A stretch of 64,000 nucleotides of DNA from a virus (IMGVR_UViG_3300005527_000040:96726-160725), one strand, 5' to 3'. Shown: positions 46,403-55,345, counted from the first letter of the stretch. Numbers and translations are program-made. Notes: a model not told the origin generated them from the sequence alone.

Positions 46403-46432
46403 AGGGGCACCGGCACAGTAGCCGGTGCCCCT
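46403..46432 (-). terminator. stem-loop after the capsid gene
   Basis: AGGGGCACCGGC/GCCGGTGCCCCT, 12 bp with a 6-nt loop, followed on the minus strand only by TTTGTG, so it may be a partial terminator or mRNA stabiliser. Confidence 0.7.
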
Positions 46433-46465
46433 CCGTACTGGGGTTGGGGCCGTTCCCCCTAGTTA

Positions 46466-47578
46466 TCAGAAGCTGACAACCTGCGGGTAGAACTGGCGGT
46501 TGCCCGCACGGTTGTTCTGCGCGCCCAGGTTCTCCTCGCTCACCGGCGTAACCGAGGCAAGGATCGCGTTCGCGTTCGTCGTCGGGTTCGCGTCGCCGGA
46601 GTACAGCTCCAGCTTACGAACCGAGGCGATGTTCACGATCGACATGCCAACATCCTTCCAAGCGACAAACTTGATGATGTTGATGACCTTGTCGATGTAG
46701 AACTTGACCTGGTTGAGCACGTAGAAGCGCCCCAGGAAGTCCGGCGAGGTGAAGCAGTACACGTTGCCCGGGCGAAGGATGTCCGTCTTGATGGTACGGA
46801 CATAGCGCTTGCCAAGAAGCAGGTTGTACTTGTAGCCGTTGACGACCGTCTCCGACTGGATCTTGTCGCCCTGGTCCTCGACGGTCCACTGAAGGATGTC
46901 GTTCCAGTCCTGCGACGTCATAAGGATCATGTCCGACTCTAGGCGGTTGCCGTCGAGCAGCTTCATGAGCCGAACCACGTCGGGGCGCTGGATAGGACGA
47001 ACAACCGCGTCGTTCGTGGCCGCGATACGAGCAAGCTCGCCCTTCGTGACCGAGAACTCCACGACCGAACCCGCGCCGATGGTGGCCGCGTTGAGCGCCG
47101 TAGCGACGCCACCGTTGGCCTCCGTCTGGAGGGCCTGAACCGCGCTCTCGATGTGAATCGTGAACTCGCGGTCCTGGATCTCGCCCAGGTCACGGACGGC
47201 GTTCTGCTCGATGACCTTCCCGATTGGGAAGGCGTAAGCAAGGAACTCCTGCTCCGGCTTCTGGAACATCTCCGACATGATCGTGATGAAGGGAACCTCC
47301 ACCTTCTCACCCCGGATGAAGTTCGCACGCGGCTCGCCACGGAACGTGACAACCATCGCGCGGCTGCGCGGCTCAAGGTACTCGATCTTCACGAGCGCGT
47401 CGTGATTGGTCGAGACCTGACACTGCGAGCGGTCGACGTTCTCGGGCGGCAGAACCCGCTCAACGAACGACGCCTCACGAAGGCGGTCCCGAATGTACCC
47501 ACCGAAACGGGCAGCAATCTTGCTCTTTGCACCCGGATCGGAGAGCTGGCTGAGTAGCATCTCCTTGGCGTTCGACAT
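46466..47578 (-). CDS. major capsid protein (probable)
   Basis: 370 residues. Uniform, GC-biased codon use typical of a highly expressed gene. FVERVLPPENVDRSQCQVST, YLEPRSRAMVVTFRGEPRAN, IRGEKVEVPFITIMSEMFQK and MILMTSQDWNDILQWTVEDQ fit HK97-fold capsid proteins of large myoviruses. It is followed by a strong hairpin and preceded by a probable decoration-protein gene and protease/scaffold candidates. Confidence 0.75.
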   Translation of the reverse strand: MSNAKEMLLSQLSDPGAKSKIAARFGGYIRDRLREASFVERVLPPENVDRSQCQVSTNHDALVKIEYLEPRSRAMVVTFRGEPRANFIRGEKVEVPFITIMSEMFQKPEQEFLAYAFPIGKVIEQNAVRDLGEIQDREFTIHIESAVQALQTEANGGVATALNAATIGAGSVVEFSVTKGELARIAATNDAVVRPIQRPDVVRLMKLLDGNRLESDMILMTSQDWNDILQWTVEDQGDKIQSETVVNGYKYNLLLGKRYVRTIKTDILRPGNVYCFTSPDFLGRFYVLNQVKFYIDKVINIIKFVAWKDVGMSIVNIASVRKLELYSGDANPTTNANAILASVTPVSEENLGAQNNRAGNRQFYPQVVSF

Positions 47579-47631
47579 GATGTGGTTCCTTTCCTTTCCT
47601 GGCCCTGGTTCTCTTTTGCCTTCCCTGGGGC

Positions 47632-48111
47632 TCAGGCGAAGGTCTGGATAAAGCGGAGGCGGTTACCGTTGCTGGCCGGAAGCCGCATGACGTAACCGAG
47701 CACGATGTTAGCGCCCGCGTGAGCCACAAGGCCCCAGCGCGCCACGCTGCCCGAAAGCGCGTTGTTCACAACGCCGCCCATGAGCGCCTGGCCAAGCGTG
47801 ACGACACCGACGTTGTCAAAGACAACCGTGTCCGCCTCGAAGGTCGGGCCGATGATGGCCGAGAGCTTACGCGAGGCCTGAACACCGTAGTCGCCGCGAT
47901 CCTCGATAACGAAGAAGCCCGGCTTCGCGGCGTCAGTCCCGCGCGCCCACTTGTACGACGAGTTGACCTGAACGATCTCACCGTCGATAAGGGGAACGGG
48001 CGAGGTGCCCTGGGGATTAAGCAGACCCACGTCTGCCACCTCAAGCGGCTTGCGCATAAGGCGGTCGAGGGTCGGCTGGATGATCTCGAACTTGCGATCA
48101 AACGATGCCAT
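47632..48111 (-). CDS. capsid-adjacent structural protein (decoration-like)
   Basis: 159 residues. MASFDRKFEIIQPTLDRLMR, then LIDGEIVQVNSSYKWARGTD, VIEDRGDYGVQASRKLSAII and FEADTVVFDNVGVVTLGQAL: beta-barrel-like with strong codon bias, just upstream of the capsid gene. Consistent with a head decoration or second capsid protein. Confidence 0.55.
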   Translation of the reverse strand: MASFDRKFEIIQPTLDRLMRKPLEVADVGLLNPQGTSPVPLIDGEIVQVNSSYKWARGTDAAKPGFFVIEDRGDYGVQASRKLSAIIGPTFEADTVVFDNVGVVTLGQALMGGVVNNALSGSVARWGLVAHAGANIVLGYVMRLPASNGNRLRFIQTFA

Positions 48112-48161
48112 GGTGGTTCTCTCCTAGTTGCTTTCTTTACCTAGCCTTGGCCAGCCGAGCC

Positions 48162-48566
48162 TCAGCTGTAGGCGGACATTGTCTCTACGAAACCCTCTAA
48201 CACATCACCGCTGTCACCGGCGGAGTAAAGCTCCCCGCTCGAAGCCCGCTTCTCGCCCGTCTGCGGCTGCTCGACGTGCCCGAGGCGGAACCCACCCGCT
48301 GTAAGCTCAACGGCCTCTTCTACGGCCGCTAGCTTAGTGACGGGAAGCTGCGCGATCTTCGCCACCTTCGACTCAAAGTCGAGCGCTGGCTCAATCCCGC
48401 GAACCTCCATACGGCGAGCAAGCTTCATCGTGCGAAGCTCGTGCCGAAGACCGTCGTTTTCCTCAGCAAGGCCGACGTTGGCCTCAGCTAGCTTACGCAT
48501 GTGCTGCGCAGCCTCGTGAAGAACGCCGGGAACTTGCCCCGCTACCTTTGTCATCTTGTTACTCAT
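48162..48566 (-). CDS. virion-cassette coiled-coil protein
   Basis: About 134 residues starting MSNKMTKVAGQVPGVLHEAA. Coiled coil over residues 20-55 (LAEANVGLAEENDGLRHELR), then LPVTKLAAVEEAVELTAGGF and an acidic end. The ATG at 48566 follows GTGAGGAACAGC. Scaffold-like composition; unproven. Confidence 0.55.
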   Translation of the reverse strand: MSNKMTKVAGQVPGVLHEAAQHMRKLAEANVGLAEENDGLRHELRTMKLARRMEVRGIEPALDFESKVAKIAQLPVTKLAAVEEAVELTAGGFRLGHVEQPQTGEKRASSGELYSAGDSGDVLEGFVETMSAYS

Positions 48567-48570
48567 GCTG

Positions 48571-48588
48571 TTCCTCACTTCCTAAGCT
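48571..48588 (-). repeat. 18-nt direct repeat, copy 1
   Basis: Minus-strand AGCTTAGGAAGTGAGGAA, containing the LRK-stop end of the 48575 gene and the ribosome site of the next gene. Identical copy at 48757..48774, 186 nt away. Confidence 0.8.
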
Positions 48589-48748
48589 GCGCAAAAACCT
48601 GACCAAGATGTTTGTCGTTGGCCGATTTTACAGCGGCTACAACTTGTTGAGCGTAAGCGCGCTCGTGAGTGTCCGCGTCTGGGTCTGACGCCACCTTTAC
48701 TGCGCGCTCTAAGAACGCGCGGCCAAGATCAACGTTAGGGCGAGTCAT
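48575..48748 (-). CDS. 57-residue virion-cassette protein
   Basis: MTRPNVDLGRAFLERAVKVA... ending HLGQVFAQLRK. GAGGAA sits upstream of the ATG. Helical. The same 18-nt repeat forms the end of this gene and of the upstream one, so this gene may have arisen by a local duplication. Confidence 0.55.
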   Translation of the reverse strand: MTRPNVDLGRAFLERAVKVASDPDADTHERAYAQQVVAAVKSANDKHLGQVFAQLRK

Positions 48749-48756
48749 CGTTCCGA

Positions 48757-48774
48757 TTCCTCACTTCCTAAGCT
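48757..48774 (-). repeat. 18-nt direct repeat, copy 2
   Basis: Second copy of the 48571..48588 sequence, at the end of the 48761..50419 gene (ELRK-stop). Confidence 0.8.
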
Positions 48775-50419
48775 CCGCAAGCGTTTTGCTGCTGAGAATG
48801 CGGTCTTTCAGATCTTCAGCCGCCCAGGTTACAGACTTTGCACTCCTCCTCGGGTCTAGGTACTCTATCTTGCGCCCCCCCTGCTCGATAGCATCCGCCA
48901 CTCGGCGGCCCGCTGAAGCAGCACCTTCCCCGGCACTACGTACTGCTAGCCCAGCGCGCTGGACGGCTTGTCCGGTACCAGCTAGCGCGCGATCTGTAGC
49001 GGTGAGTAGGCCACGACCAGCCTTTCCGGCCAGGTGCTTTGCGGCATCCGCAACGCCCGCTTCTTTCAACCGTTCAGCGTCAATGGTGGTTAAGGCGGAG
49101 GTCTTTTCACGCGCCTTCTGCTCAAGGAAAGCACGCGCAGCCTCCCGGCGTCCACGATCCCAATCCGCGTACGCGGGCCCGCCCCAGAAGTACTTTGCGC
49201 CAGACGGCCGAGCGTTAAGAATGTCCCGAGCCGCCGACTCGGTCATCTCATTCTTGGCTTGGTGCTTTTTGTACGCCTGCTGGTACTTTTCGGACTTGAA
49301 CTCAGCCTTGGCCTTCTGTTTTTCGGATAGGCCTTTGCTCTCGGCTTTCGCCTTGAGCTTCTCAAGCTTCTCCTCCCACGACTTGGCCGTCTTCTCACTT
49401 CCGCCGAAAGGGAGGCCGAGTGCTTCTCCCACAGCGTCAAGCGAGGAAACCTTCAGGCCGTCAGTACGAAGAGTGTGGGCCGCCACGGCGTTATCCTGCC
49501 GCGGGGTCTCCGACAGATACTCAGACGTAGTGCGGACTGAGCGATCCTTCGCCTGAGCCCTGCTCATGGCAATGAGGCCAGCGTTATCCGGAATCATGCT
49601 GGACTCGCCGGGCTCCGTGCTCATACGGAAGCTCTCGTTGTGGGCCGGAAGCTCCGGGGGAGGTGAGGAAGGGTCCTGCGCCTGCTTGTAGACCTCTTGC
49701 ATGAGCGCCTCAGCCGCCTTGGTCTGGCCAAGGCGAGAAAGCAGCTCAGCCTGGGCGACCTTGGCGCGAAGAACCCGCTCCGAAGCCTCCTTGCTGCGTG
49801 TCCAGCCGGCGGTCTTGCCCGTGTTATTCGGGGGCATCTGACCGTCAAGCTTGCCCGTGTGGTCAGCCTTGCTCGTCGGAAGGTCCGAGTTGCTGAGCGA
49901 CGGGCCGGAAATGCGGCCCGACACTGTAGACTGAGCGCGCGGGTGTGCAGTCTGCTCCCCGATGAACCCGCTAGACATTACGTCTGGGCCGGGGGCGCTT
50001 AATGGCGATGTACCCGCACCCCCGGTGCCCACCGTAACGGGCGACGGGTGCGTGGAGGGATCAGTGTCCGCAGCCAGCTTTGCGACAAGGTAGGCGCTTT
50101 GCTCAAGCGCGGTCGCAAGCTTCAGCCCATAGGCGGCGTCATCCCGAATACGAAGGGCGCTCTCCTTCTTTTCATGCTCCCCGTGCTCGTGGTGCATGGA
50201 GCGCTCGTGCTCCTTCATGATCTTCTTTGCGCCCTCACGCTCCTTCTTGGAGAAGGAATCCTCCTCCGAAGCAGCGGTCTTGGCCCGGGGCTCCGCCAGC
50301 TCAGCAGCGAGGAAGTCCCCTGAGTCTACAGTCGTAGCGTCGTAGGCAGACGCAATCTTGAGGTTCCTGTCAGCGTCAGACAGGGCCGAGTTCACGATCT
50401 CGCTTAGGGACTTACCCAT
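48761..50419 (-). CDS. virion-cassette protein, disordered/helical
   Basis: 552 residues. Acidic/basic helical N-terminus, His/Glu patch (EHERSMHHEHGEHEKKES), a long Ser/Pro/Gly-rich disordered middle, then coiled coil (WEEKLEKLKAKAESKGLSEK) and a C-terminal helical region (GRGLLTATDRALAGTGQAVQ). No enzymatic motif. Composition fits an internal head or scaffold-associated protein; not a portal. Confidence 0.55.
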   Translation of the reverse strand: MGKSLSEIVNSALSDADRNLKIASAYDATTVDSGDFLAAELAEPRAKTAASEEDSFSKKEREGAKKIMKEHERSMHHEHGEHEKKESALRIRDDAAYGLKLATALEQSAYLVAKLAADTDPSTHPSPVTVGTGGAGTSPLSAPGPDVMSSGFIGEQTAHPRAQSTVSGRISGPSLSNSDLPTSKADHTGKLDGQMPPNNTGKTAGWTRSKEASERVLRAKVAQAELLSRLGQTKAAEALMQEVYKQAQDPSSPPPELPAHNESFRMSTEPGESSMIPDNAGLIAMSRAQAKDRSVRTTSEYLSETPRQDNAVAAHTLRTDGLKVSSLDAVGEALGLPFGGSEKTAKSWEEKLEKLKAKAESKGLSEKQKAKAEFKSEKYQQAYKKHQAKNEMTESAARDILNARPSGAKYFWGGPAYADWDRGRREAARAFLEQKAREKTSALTTIDAERLKEAGVADAAKHLAGKAGRGLLTATDRALAGTGQAVQRAGLAVRSAGEGAASAGRRVADAIEQGGRKIEYLDPRRSAKSVTWAAEDLKDRILSSKTLAELRK

Positions 50420-50429
50420 GGTGCTCTCC

Positions 50430-50642
50430 TCACACTGGCGGTGATTGAATGGCTTTTTGTGAAGTGATCATGTCTGGCACGGTACCGCTTGTTGGCGGGT
50501 TGGGCTGGGAGTATTCCTGCCTGCGGCGGTTGTACCCCTCCAAAGCCCGCTGCGAGTCACCTACCCCGTAGGGCTCCATCATGGCGGACTGAGCCTCCTT
50601 GATGAAGCTGTCGATCATCTCTACGGGATAGGTGGTTCGCAT
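50430..50642 (-). CDS. small virion-cassette protein
   Basis: 70 residues, MRTTYPVEMIDSFIKEAQSA..., one helix then a Tyr/Arg/Pro-rich tail ending AIQSPPV. Preceded by GGTACC with AGCAGG. Unknown. Confidence 0.5.
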   Translation of the reverse strand: MRTTYPVEMIDSFIKEAQSAMMEPYGVGDSQRALEGYNRRRQEYSQPNPPTSGTVPDMITSQKAIQSPPV

Positions 50643-50656
50643 GGGTACCTGCTAGG

Positions 50657-51565
50657 TCACTCCACCCAGCCGCTCTCCTTAAGGATTTCAAGCGCACGGA
50701 TACGCACGAGGTCGTCGTCCGACGCAACCTTGCCGGTGTCCGGGTCGATCCCGTTGTCAACGAGAGCCTGACGCGCCATCTCCAGCGCGGCCGCCTCAAT
50801 CGCTGACTCCTTATCCATGTCCTGCATCATCTTGCGCTTCTGCTTCGAGCGGCCCACGCCCTTACCGACCATGTAGGCGCCGCCGGTCGTAGCCGTGCCA
50901 AGCGCGAGGCCACCCTTGTGCTCCTTGGCGAAGTCAAGAGCCTTGTCGGTGTTGCGACCGACAAAGTCCTTAGCCTTCGACAGGCCACCCTTGATGCTCT
51001 CGTAAACGCCCTTAGCGGCCTCGGTCTTCGCGTCGCTGGCCAGCTTGTACTGCTCGTCAACAAACGCGCGCGCCATAAGGCGGCCGATAGCGTCAGCCTC
51101 GGCGACCTTCGCCTCTACCTCGGCGTTCGCCATCTTCTCAGCCTCGTACTCCGGGCTGGTCATCGCGGCGGCCATACGGTCAAAGGCCTCGTGGTACGCC
51201 TCGCGGCTAACCTCGTTAAGGTCGATGCCGTTCGCCGCCGCGTACTTGCCAAGCTCGGCAGCAACGTCGGCAAACGTAACGGTGTCGGGGATGCCCGCCT
51301 TCTTCTCTGAGGTCTCACGCTTCTCACGCTTCTCCGCGTGCTCCTTGCGCTCCTCCTCCTCGGACTCAGCGGCCTCATGGTCAGCGGCGAGCTTGCTGGG
51401 CATAAGCTCAACGATAAGCTCGGCCACCTGGTCGTCTGTAAGAAGACTGAGATCCACGCCCTGATCGAGGGCGACCTTCTCTAACACCTGGGCAGCGGTA
51501 GCCAGCTCCGCGTCAAGGTCGGTGCCCGCGGTGTCCTGCTCAAAGATCTCTCGGATATCATCCAT
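50657..51565 (-). CDS. scaffold or internal head protein candidate
   Basis: 302 residues, strongly acidic and helical: AAESEEEERKEHAEKREKRE, MANAEVEAKVAEADAIGRLM, with a Gly-rich hydrophobic segment GGLALGTATTGGAYMVG near residue 220 and a basic patch SKQKRKMM after it. Strong codon bias like the capsid gene. It lies between the protease-like gene and the capsid gene, the usual place of a prohead scaffold. The hydrophobic segment is unusual for a scaffold. Confidence 0.5.
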   Translation of the reverse strand: MDDIREIFEQDTAGTDLDAELATAAQVLEKVALDQGVDLSLLTDDQVAELIVELMPSKLAADHEAAESEEEERKEHAEKREKRETSEKKAGIPDTVTFADVAAELGKYAAANGIDLNEVSREAYHEAFDRMAAAMTSPEYEAEKMANAEVEAKVAEADAIGRLMARAFVDEQYKLASDAKTEAAKGVYESIKGGLSKAKDFVGRNTDKALDFAKEHKGGLALGTATTGGAYMVGKGVGRSKQKRKMMQDMDKESAIEAAALEMARQALVDNGIDPDTGKVASDDDLVRIRALEILKESGWVE

Positions 51566-51592
51566 GGTTGTCTCCGTATCTCTCTACCTGTA

Positions 51593-51635
51593 GATCCTTT
51601 GGTCCTCGGCGGCGCGGAGCTGCCTATAAAGGATC
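51593..51635 (-). promoter_or_regulatory. inverted repeat between protease-like and scaffold-like genes
   Basis: GATCCTTT (51593) and AAAGGATC (51628), 8 bp, enclose a GC-rich 27-nt segment. It overlaps the stop of the upstream gene and has no T-tail, so attenuation or RNA processing is more likely than termination. Confidence 0.4.
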
Positions 51636-53403
51636 AAACCATCAGCCCCGCTTTGCCGAAAAGGTGCTCCGCAGCCTGCACCAAACTACTTGTCTTGTCG
51701 ACTAGCATAGTTTGACGGAGGGCAGCTCCAATGGTGTGCATCGCTTCAAACGAGCCGTTGTCTGCGATGAGTTTAGCCATTTTGCTGATCTGGGATCCCT
51801 CTTCGCCAGAGCGACGAAGATGCGATGAAATAAACTGTATCATAGGCCCGTGACCTAGGAGAAGTTCTCCGAGGTCCGGTTCAACCTGCGCACCCTCAGC
51901 TCCGGAGAGTAAGTCTAGGTCCAGATACTCTGCGGACTTTGGGAATAGAGAATGCGCCTGTTCTAGTACAGAAATTCGGTAGCCGTTGTACATCTCCGCA
52001 ACCTTGTTTAGGAGCGGAGCGTTCAACTCTACGCGCCGAGATGAAGCAAGCTTTGGCCCGCTCTCAGACATGCGGCGCATGAGGAACGGGTCGAAGCTTG
52101 AACGCTCGTCCATTAGGGCGGAAAAAGCCGAAGCAAGCTTGGCGTCGTAGTGTTGAGGAGAAACTGCGTATGTGTTGTCTACGCCAGGGGCTCGGGTGTC
52201 GAACGTAGCGTTACGCTCGTCCAACGCCTTCTTGAGCAGATCGCCACCCTCCATCCCCGGCAACACCAAAGACTGGAACTCTCCGGGGGTAGGAATGATG
52301 CCAAGAGCAGCGAGGGTGGACAGCACCTTTCGTGGGTCAGAGCCCGACCCACGAACAATAACGCTCATGCTCAGCTCTGGCGTGGTGTCCGCATCCCTAA
52401 ACGCGGCCTCAGAAACGCCGCCAGGGATTTCCTTCTCAATCATCGAACGCTTTGTCGATGCGTGAGACACCTTAGCCGAAAGCATGTTGAGGAGTTTCTC
52501 CAGCATACCGGCTGGAGGCCCTAAGCGCGGGGCAGACACTGGAGCATCTGGAGAGGACAGATGCCACATCACGCGGGCCGTTCGGTCTGCGCCAATCCAA
52601 ACGAAGCTAATGTCAAAGAAGCGGGGGAAGTCGTTGTACACGAAGACCTTGCGGCCATCCGGGTACACCTTCCCGCCCTCGTTGATCATGTGCTGGCAGT
52701 AGTCAACCTTAGTCACCGCCAAGCCCCGGATCGGCCGGACCTTTCGGTGGTACTCAAGGATTGCGATTCCTGGGTGCCGATGGCGGGACTCGTCGTAAGT
52801 CTTCCAGGCTTTTTTGACTTCGTTCCAGTCTGTACAGATGGAACAAAGGTCAAAAGGAACCTTACACCCCATGCTTACGTCGACGCGCTCTCCCGCGCGA
52901 ACTCGGTCAAGAATGGAGGTGTGGCCTTTCTTCTGGGCCTCTTCGTTGAACACGCGCTTGACCAGCTCAACCCGCTTCATGGCTGGGTTGAGCGTCGCAA
53001 AGATCACGTCACCAAAGCCCAACTGCTGCGGGTCCGTGTTCTTGTGGTGCGCGTATACGGTAGCTCCGTAGAAGCAAGGGTAGCCGTAGGGCCAAGCCTT
53101 CCCCTTCATACGGTCAGCTTCAGCGTTACACCCGATGTCGTCCCACGAGTGTAAGAGCCCGTTGAAGTCTAAGTGAGAGTTGTAGCCGTACCAGTCTTTG
53201 TTGGAGTTGGCTCCGTAAAACTCGGAGTACCCCATCGCGTTACAAAGAACGTACGTGTACCGGGGGTCTGGCTTTAAGCAGTCACAGAACTTCTGTGCCT
53301 CTGGAGCAAGCCCCGCCACCTTCTCCATCTCACCCGGACGAAGAACACGGACGAGGGGCTCCCCGTCGTGCTCCCCCGCGAAGTATGACCGCTTGATAAG
53401 CAT
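51634..53403 (-). CDS. prohead-protease-like protein with long C-terminal extension
   Basis: 589 residues. The N-terminal ~270 residues resemble the caudoviral prohead protease fold: VYAHHKNTDPQQLGFGDVIF (candidate catalytic His 119/120) followed by a spaced helix and GERVDVSMGCKVPFDLCSIC (candidate Ser177), matching the H...SxG pattern of these serine proteases. The rest is helical, ending in hydrophobic helices, and could be released on maturation. Placed upstream of the scaffold- and capsid-like genes. Start overlaps the upstream stop (TGATG). Confidence 0.55.
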   Translation of the reverse strand: MLIKRSYFAGEHDGEPLVRVLRPGEMEKVAGLAPEAQKFCDCLKPDPRYTYVLCNAMGYSEFYGANSNKDWYGYNSHLDFNGLLHSWDDIGCNAEADRMKGKAWPYGYPCFYGATVYAHHKNTDPQQLGFGDVIFATLNPAMKRVELVKRVFNEEAQKKGHTSILDRVRAGERVDVSMGCKVPFDLCSICTDWNEVKKAWKTYDESRHRHPGIAILEYHRKVRPIRGLAVTKVDYCQHMINEGGKVYPDGRKVFVYNDFPRFFDISFVWIGADRTARVMWHLSSPDAPVSAPRLGPPAGMLEKLLNMLSAKVSHASTKRSMIEKEIPGGVSEAAFRDADTTPELSMSVIVRGSGSDPRKVLSTLAALGIIPTPGEFQSLVLPGMEGGDLLKKALDERNATFDTRAPGVDNTYAVSPQHYDAKLASAFSALMDERSSFDPFLMRRMSESGPKLASSRRVELNAPLLNKVAEMYNGYRISVLEQAHSLFPKSAEYLDLDLLSGAEGAQVEPDLGELLLGHGPMIQFISSHLRRSGEEGSQISKMAKLIADNGSFEAMHTIGAALRQTMLVDKTSSLVQAAEHLFGKAGLMV

Positions 53404-54221
53404 CAGGGATTTGTGCGGAAGACAGACCGAATGCGGCCAAGCAGAGACTGCTGTGCCGGTGTAGCTGGCGGCGCTGAAGGCGGGCTGGAGGGAACGTTCC
53501 CCAGCATCTGAAGCGCTCGCTGTCGGCGGTTCTCTAGCTGCTCAATCTCCCGCGTAGCCCTATCTACCGCAGCACGCTGCGCCTCAACCGCGCGCTCCCG
53601 CTGGAACTTGTTTACCTGATCCTCAAACTTCTCTTTTTCCCTGCGAAGAGCTGCGAGCGGCTGAGCCTTCTGCTCTGCCTGAATGTCCTTTACCGCCTCA
53701 AAGCCACCCTGAACAGCTCGTTGGGCAGCCTCTCCCCAAGAACTGCGCATCTTCCGCTCCTTCTCCAGAGAAGAAACGATGGAGGCGCGGCCTTGAGAAA
53801 GCTCTGACACTTGCTTGGCAAGAGCAACCATTGGTTGGTCCATGCCGTAGGCGCTTTGAGCTTCAATAGTGCTGTGAACCAGCGCGCCCGCCACCATGGG
53901 GTCGTTCATGAAGTGGGGGTTAGCGGCGTGAAGGCTGCTAAACACGCGCTTCACCGTGGTTTGGTCCTGGTCACGGAGCGTCGGGTTTAGCTGCAACATC
54001 CCACGGAACGTGTCGTTCTTTTTCTTAGCGTCCGCCAGACGGGTCACTAACGACTGAGCGCCACCAACAGCGGCACCTACACCCATCATGGCTAGCGGAG
54101 CCAAGAACGCAGGGTGCCGGACAATGTCGCTGATTAAACTGGGCGGAGGAGCATTGGCAGTCTTTGTAGCCTCTACCAGCGCGTGCGCGACTTTAGTGTG
54201 CTGTGAGTAACGAATTGCCAC
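53403..54221 (-). CDS. virion-cassette protein with TM segment and coiled coil
   Basis: 272 residues, GTG start. A hydrophobic segment HPAFLAPLAMMGVGAAVGGA near residue 40, and a coiled coil near residues 190-245 (REKEKFEDQVNKFQRERAVE). C-terminus Pro-rich then basic. Possibly a membrane-interacting internal virion protein. Confidence 0.55.
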   Translation of the reverse strand: MAIRYSQHTKVAHALVEATKTANAPPPSLISDIVRHPAFLAPLAMMGVGAAVGGAQSLVTRLADAKKKNDTFRGMLQLNPTLRDQDQTTVKRVFSSLHAANPHFMNDPMVAGALVHSTIEAQSAYGMDQPMVALAKQVSELSQGRASIVSSLEKERKMRSSWGEAAQRAVQGGFEAVKDIQAEQKAQPLAALRREKEKFEDQVNKFQRERAVEAQRAAVDRATREIEQLENRRQRALQMLGNVPSSPPSAPPATPAQQSLLGRIRSVFRTNP

Positions 54222-54236
54222 AAAAACCTCTGTAGG

Positions 54237-54554
54237 TCAGTAACCCTGTGGATAGCCCGCGCCCGGAGAGATTAGACCATGGCGCGCGCGCCACTGGTCT
54301 ACCCGGTTTGCTCCTGCGGTTAGGCCAGACTTAGCAAGCTGGGCGCCCCCAAGCAGAGTACCACCTACAGCAAGTCCGACGCCGAGGTTTTTGGGCGCAC
54401 CAAGGCTTTCAGCAAACCGGCCGCCATGCTCACCCACATGACTGATGACGTCCATCGTGCCGTGAGCAAGCTGCTTTAGCGCAGAGGCGGCAGTCTCTGA
54501 TTTGCCTGCGGTCTTGAGCAACGCGCGCGCAATAGCGTGTCCACGAGAGGTCAT
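54237..54554 (-). CDS. small virion-cassette protein, Gly-rich hydrophobic
   Basis: 105 residues; hydrophobic LGVGLAVGGTLLGGAQLAKS after a helical N-terminus. Same glycine-zipper style as the 39837 and 53403 proteins. ATGA overlap upstream. Confidence 0.5.
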   Translation of the reverse strand: MTSRGHAIARALLKTAGKSETAASALKQLAHGTMDVISHVGEHGGRFAESLGAPKNLGVGLAVGGTLLGGAQLAKSGLTAGANRVDQWRARHGLISPGAGYPQGY

Positions 54555-55345
54555 GAGGTCCTCCGGTTGGCCTTGATCCAGTTGCTAACCTTGTGCAACT
54601 CCGCCTCTAGTTCGGTGAGCGCCCGCTGGTGGGCCTCGTAGCTATGCGCGGACTTAGAGAAGTCCGCAAACGTACGAACTACAGAAGAGCGAGGGCTGAT
54701 CTCTCGCCCAGCTACCTTTGTTCCGTCACCGTGCATAAGGTGGCTAAGCTTACCAAACGCCAGCTTTGCAAGCTCTGCGTCTACCTTGGCCCAAGCAGAG
54801 AAGATCTCGCCGGAGGTGGCCCCTTGGAGTGAAGCTGCCTTCACCTCACCAGATAGAGAAACTAGGTGCTCGTTCATATCGCCGCGAGCAGCCTCGTAGT
54901 TCTGCGTAACCTCGTCGTGAGCAGCACGAAGCCGGTCACTCAGGGCGTGCACATCCCCGCGCACCCCGTCTGCCGTTCGAGCCGAATCCACAAAGGAGAA
55001 CGAAGAGGTCTTAAACTGCTCAGGAGGCATCGAGTACTCAAGCACGTCGATTGTTACCTCCCGGGGCCGCGCCCCGTCGTTAAGAGCTTGTAGCACGGCA
55101 GCTGGGTCCGCAGGCCCACCGTCAATGTGAACCGCGCGCATGGAACCGGAGGTCGAGGCGAACTTACGATTAAACGCCTCAACATTTGCCTGCTCCACCA
55201 CGCGCCGAACCTGCTCGGAGTTAAGCTTTACATGCCCAATCGTGTGAACGACGGCTTCGGTAAGGCTTAGATCTCCGGTCTCGGCAAGCCGTGCGGCTTG
55301 CTTTCCGAGGTTTTCGAAGGTCATAGCATCCATGGGGGTATCCAT
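54551..55345 (-). CDS. virion-cassette protein
   Basis: 264 residues, MDTPMDAMTFENLGKQAARL... Helical N-terminus, a beta segment (AVHIDGGPADPAAVLQALND, REVTIDVLEYSMPPEQF), a long helical region (ALSDRLRAAHDEVTQNYEAA) and a C-terminal coiled coil. First gene of the leftward virion cassette; upstream lies an AT-rich gap with TAATAA and no TATAAG box. Unknown function. Confidence 0.55.
   Translation of the reverse strand: MDTPMDAMTFENLGKQAARLAETGDLSLTEAVVHTIGHVKLNSEQVRRVVEQANVEAFNRKFASTSGSMRAVHIDGGPADPAAVLQALNDGARPREVTIDVLEYSMPPEQFKTSSFSFVDSARTADGVRGDVHALSDRLRAAHDEVTQNYEAARGDMNEHLVSLSGEVKAASLQGATSGEIFSAWAKVDAELAKLAFGKLSHLMHGDGTKVAGREISPRSSVVRTFADFSKSAHSYEAHQRALTELEAELHKVSNWIKANRRTS

Noticed and set aside
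48761-50419. 552-residue protein considered as portal
   Set aside because: It is largely disordered and Lys/Glu-rich, without the wing/stem/clip pattern or hydrophobic beta content of portals.
51622-51630. GCCTATAAA on the plus strand
   Set aside because: No plus-strand gene follows; it belongs to the inverted repeat between two minus-strand genes.
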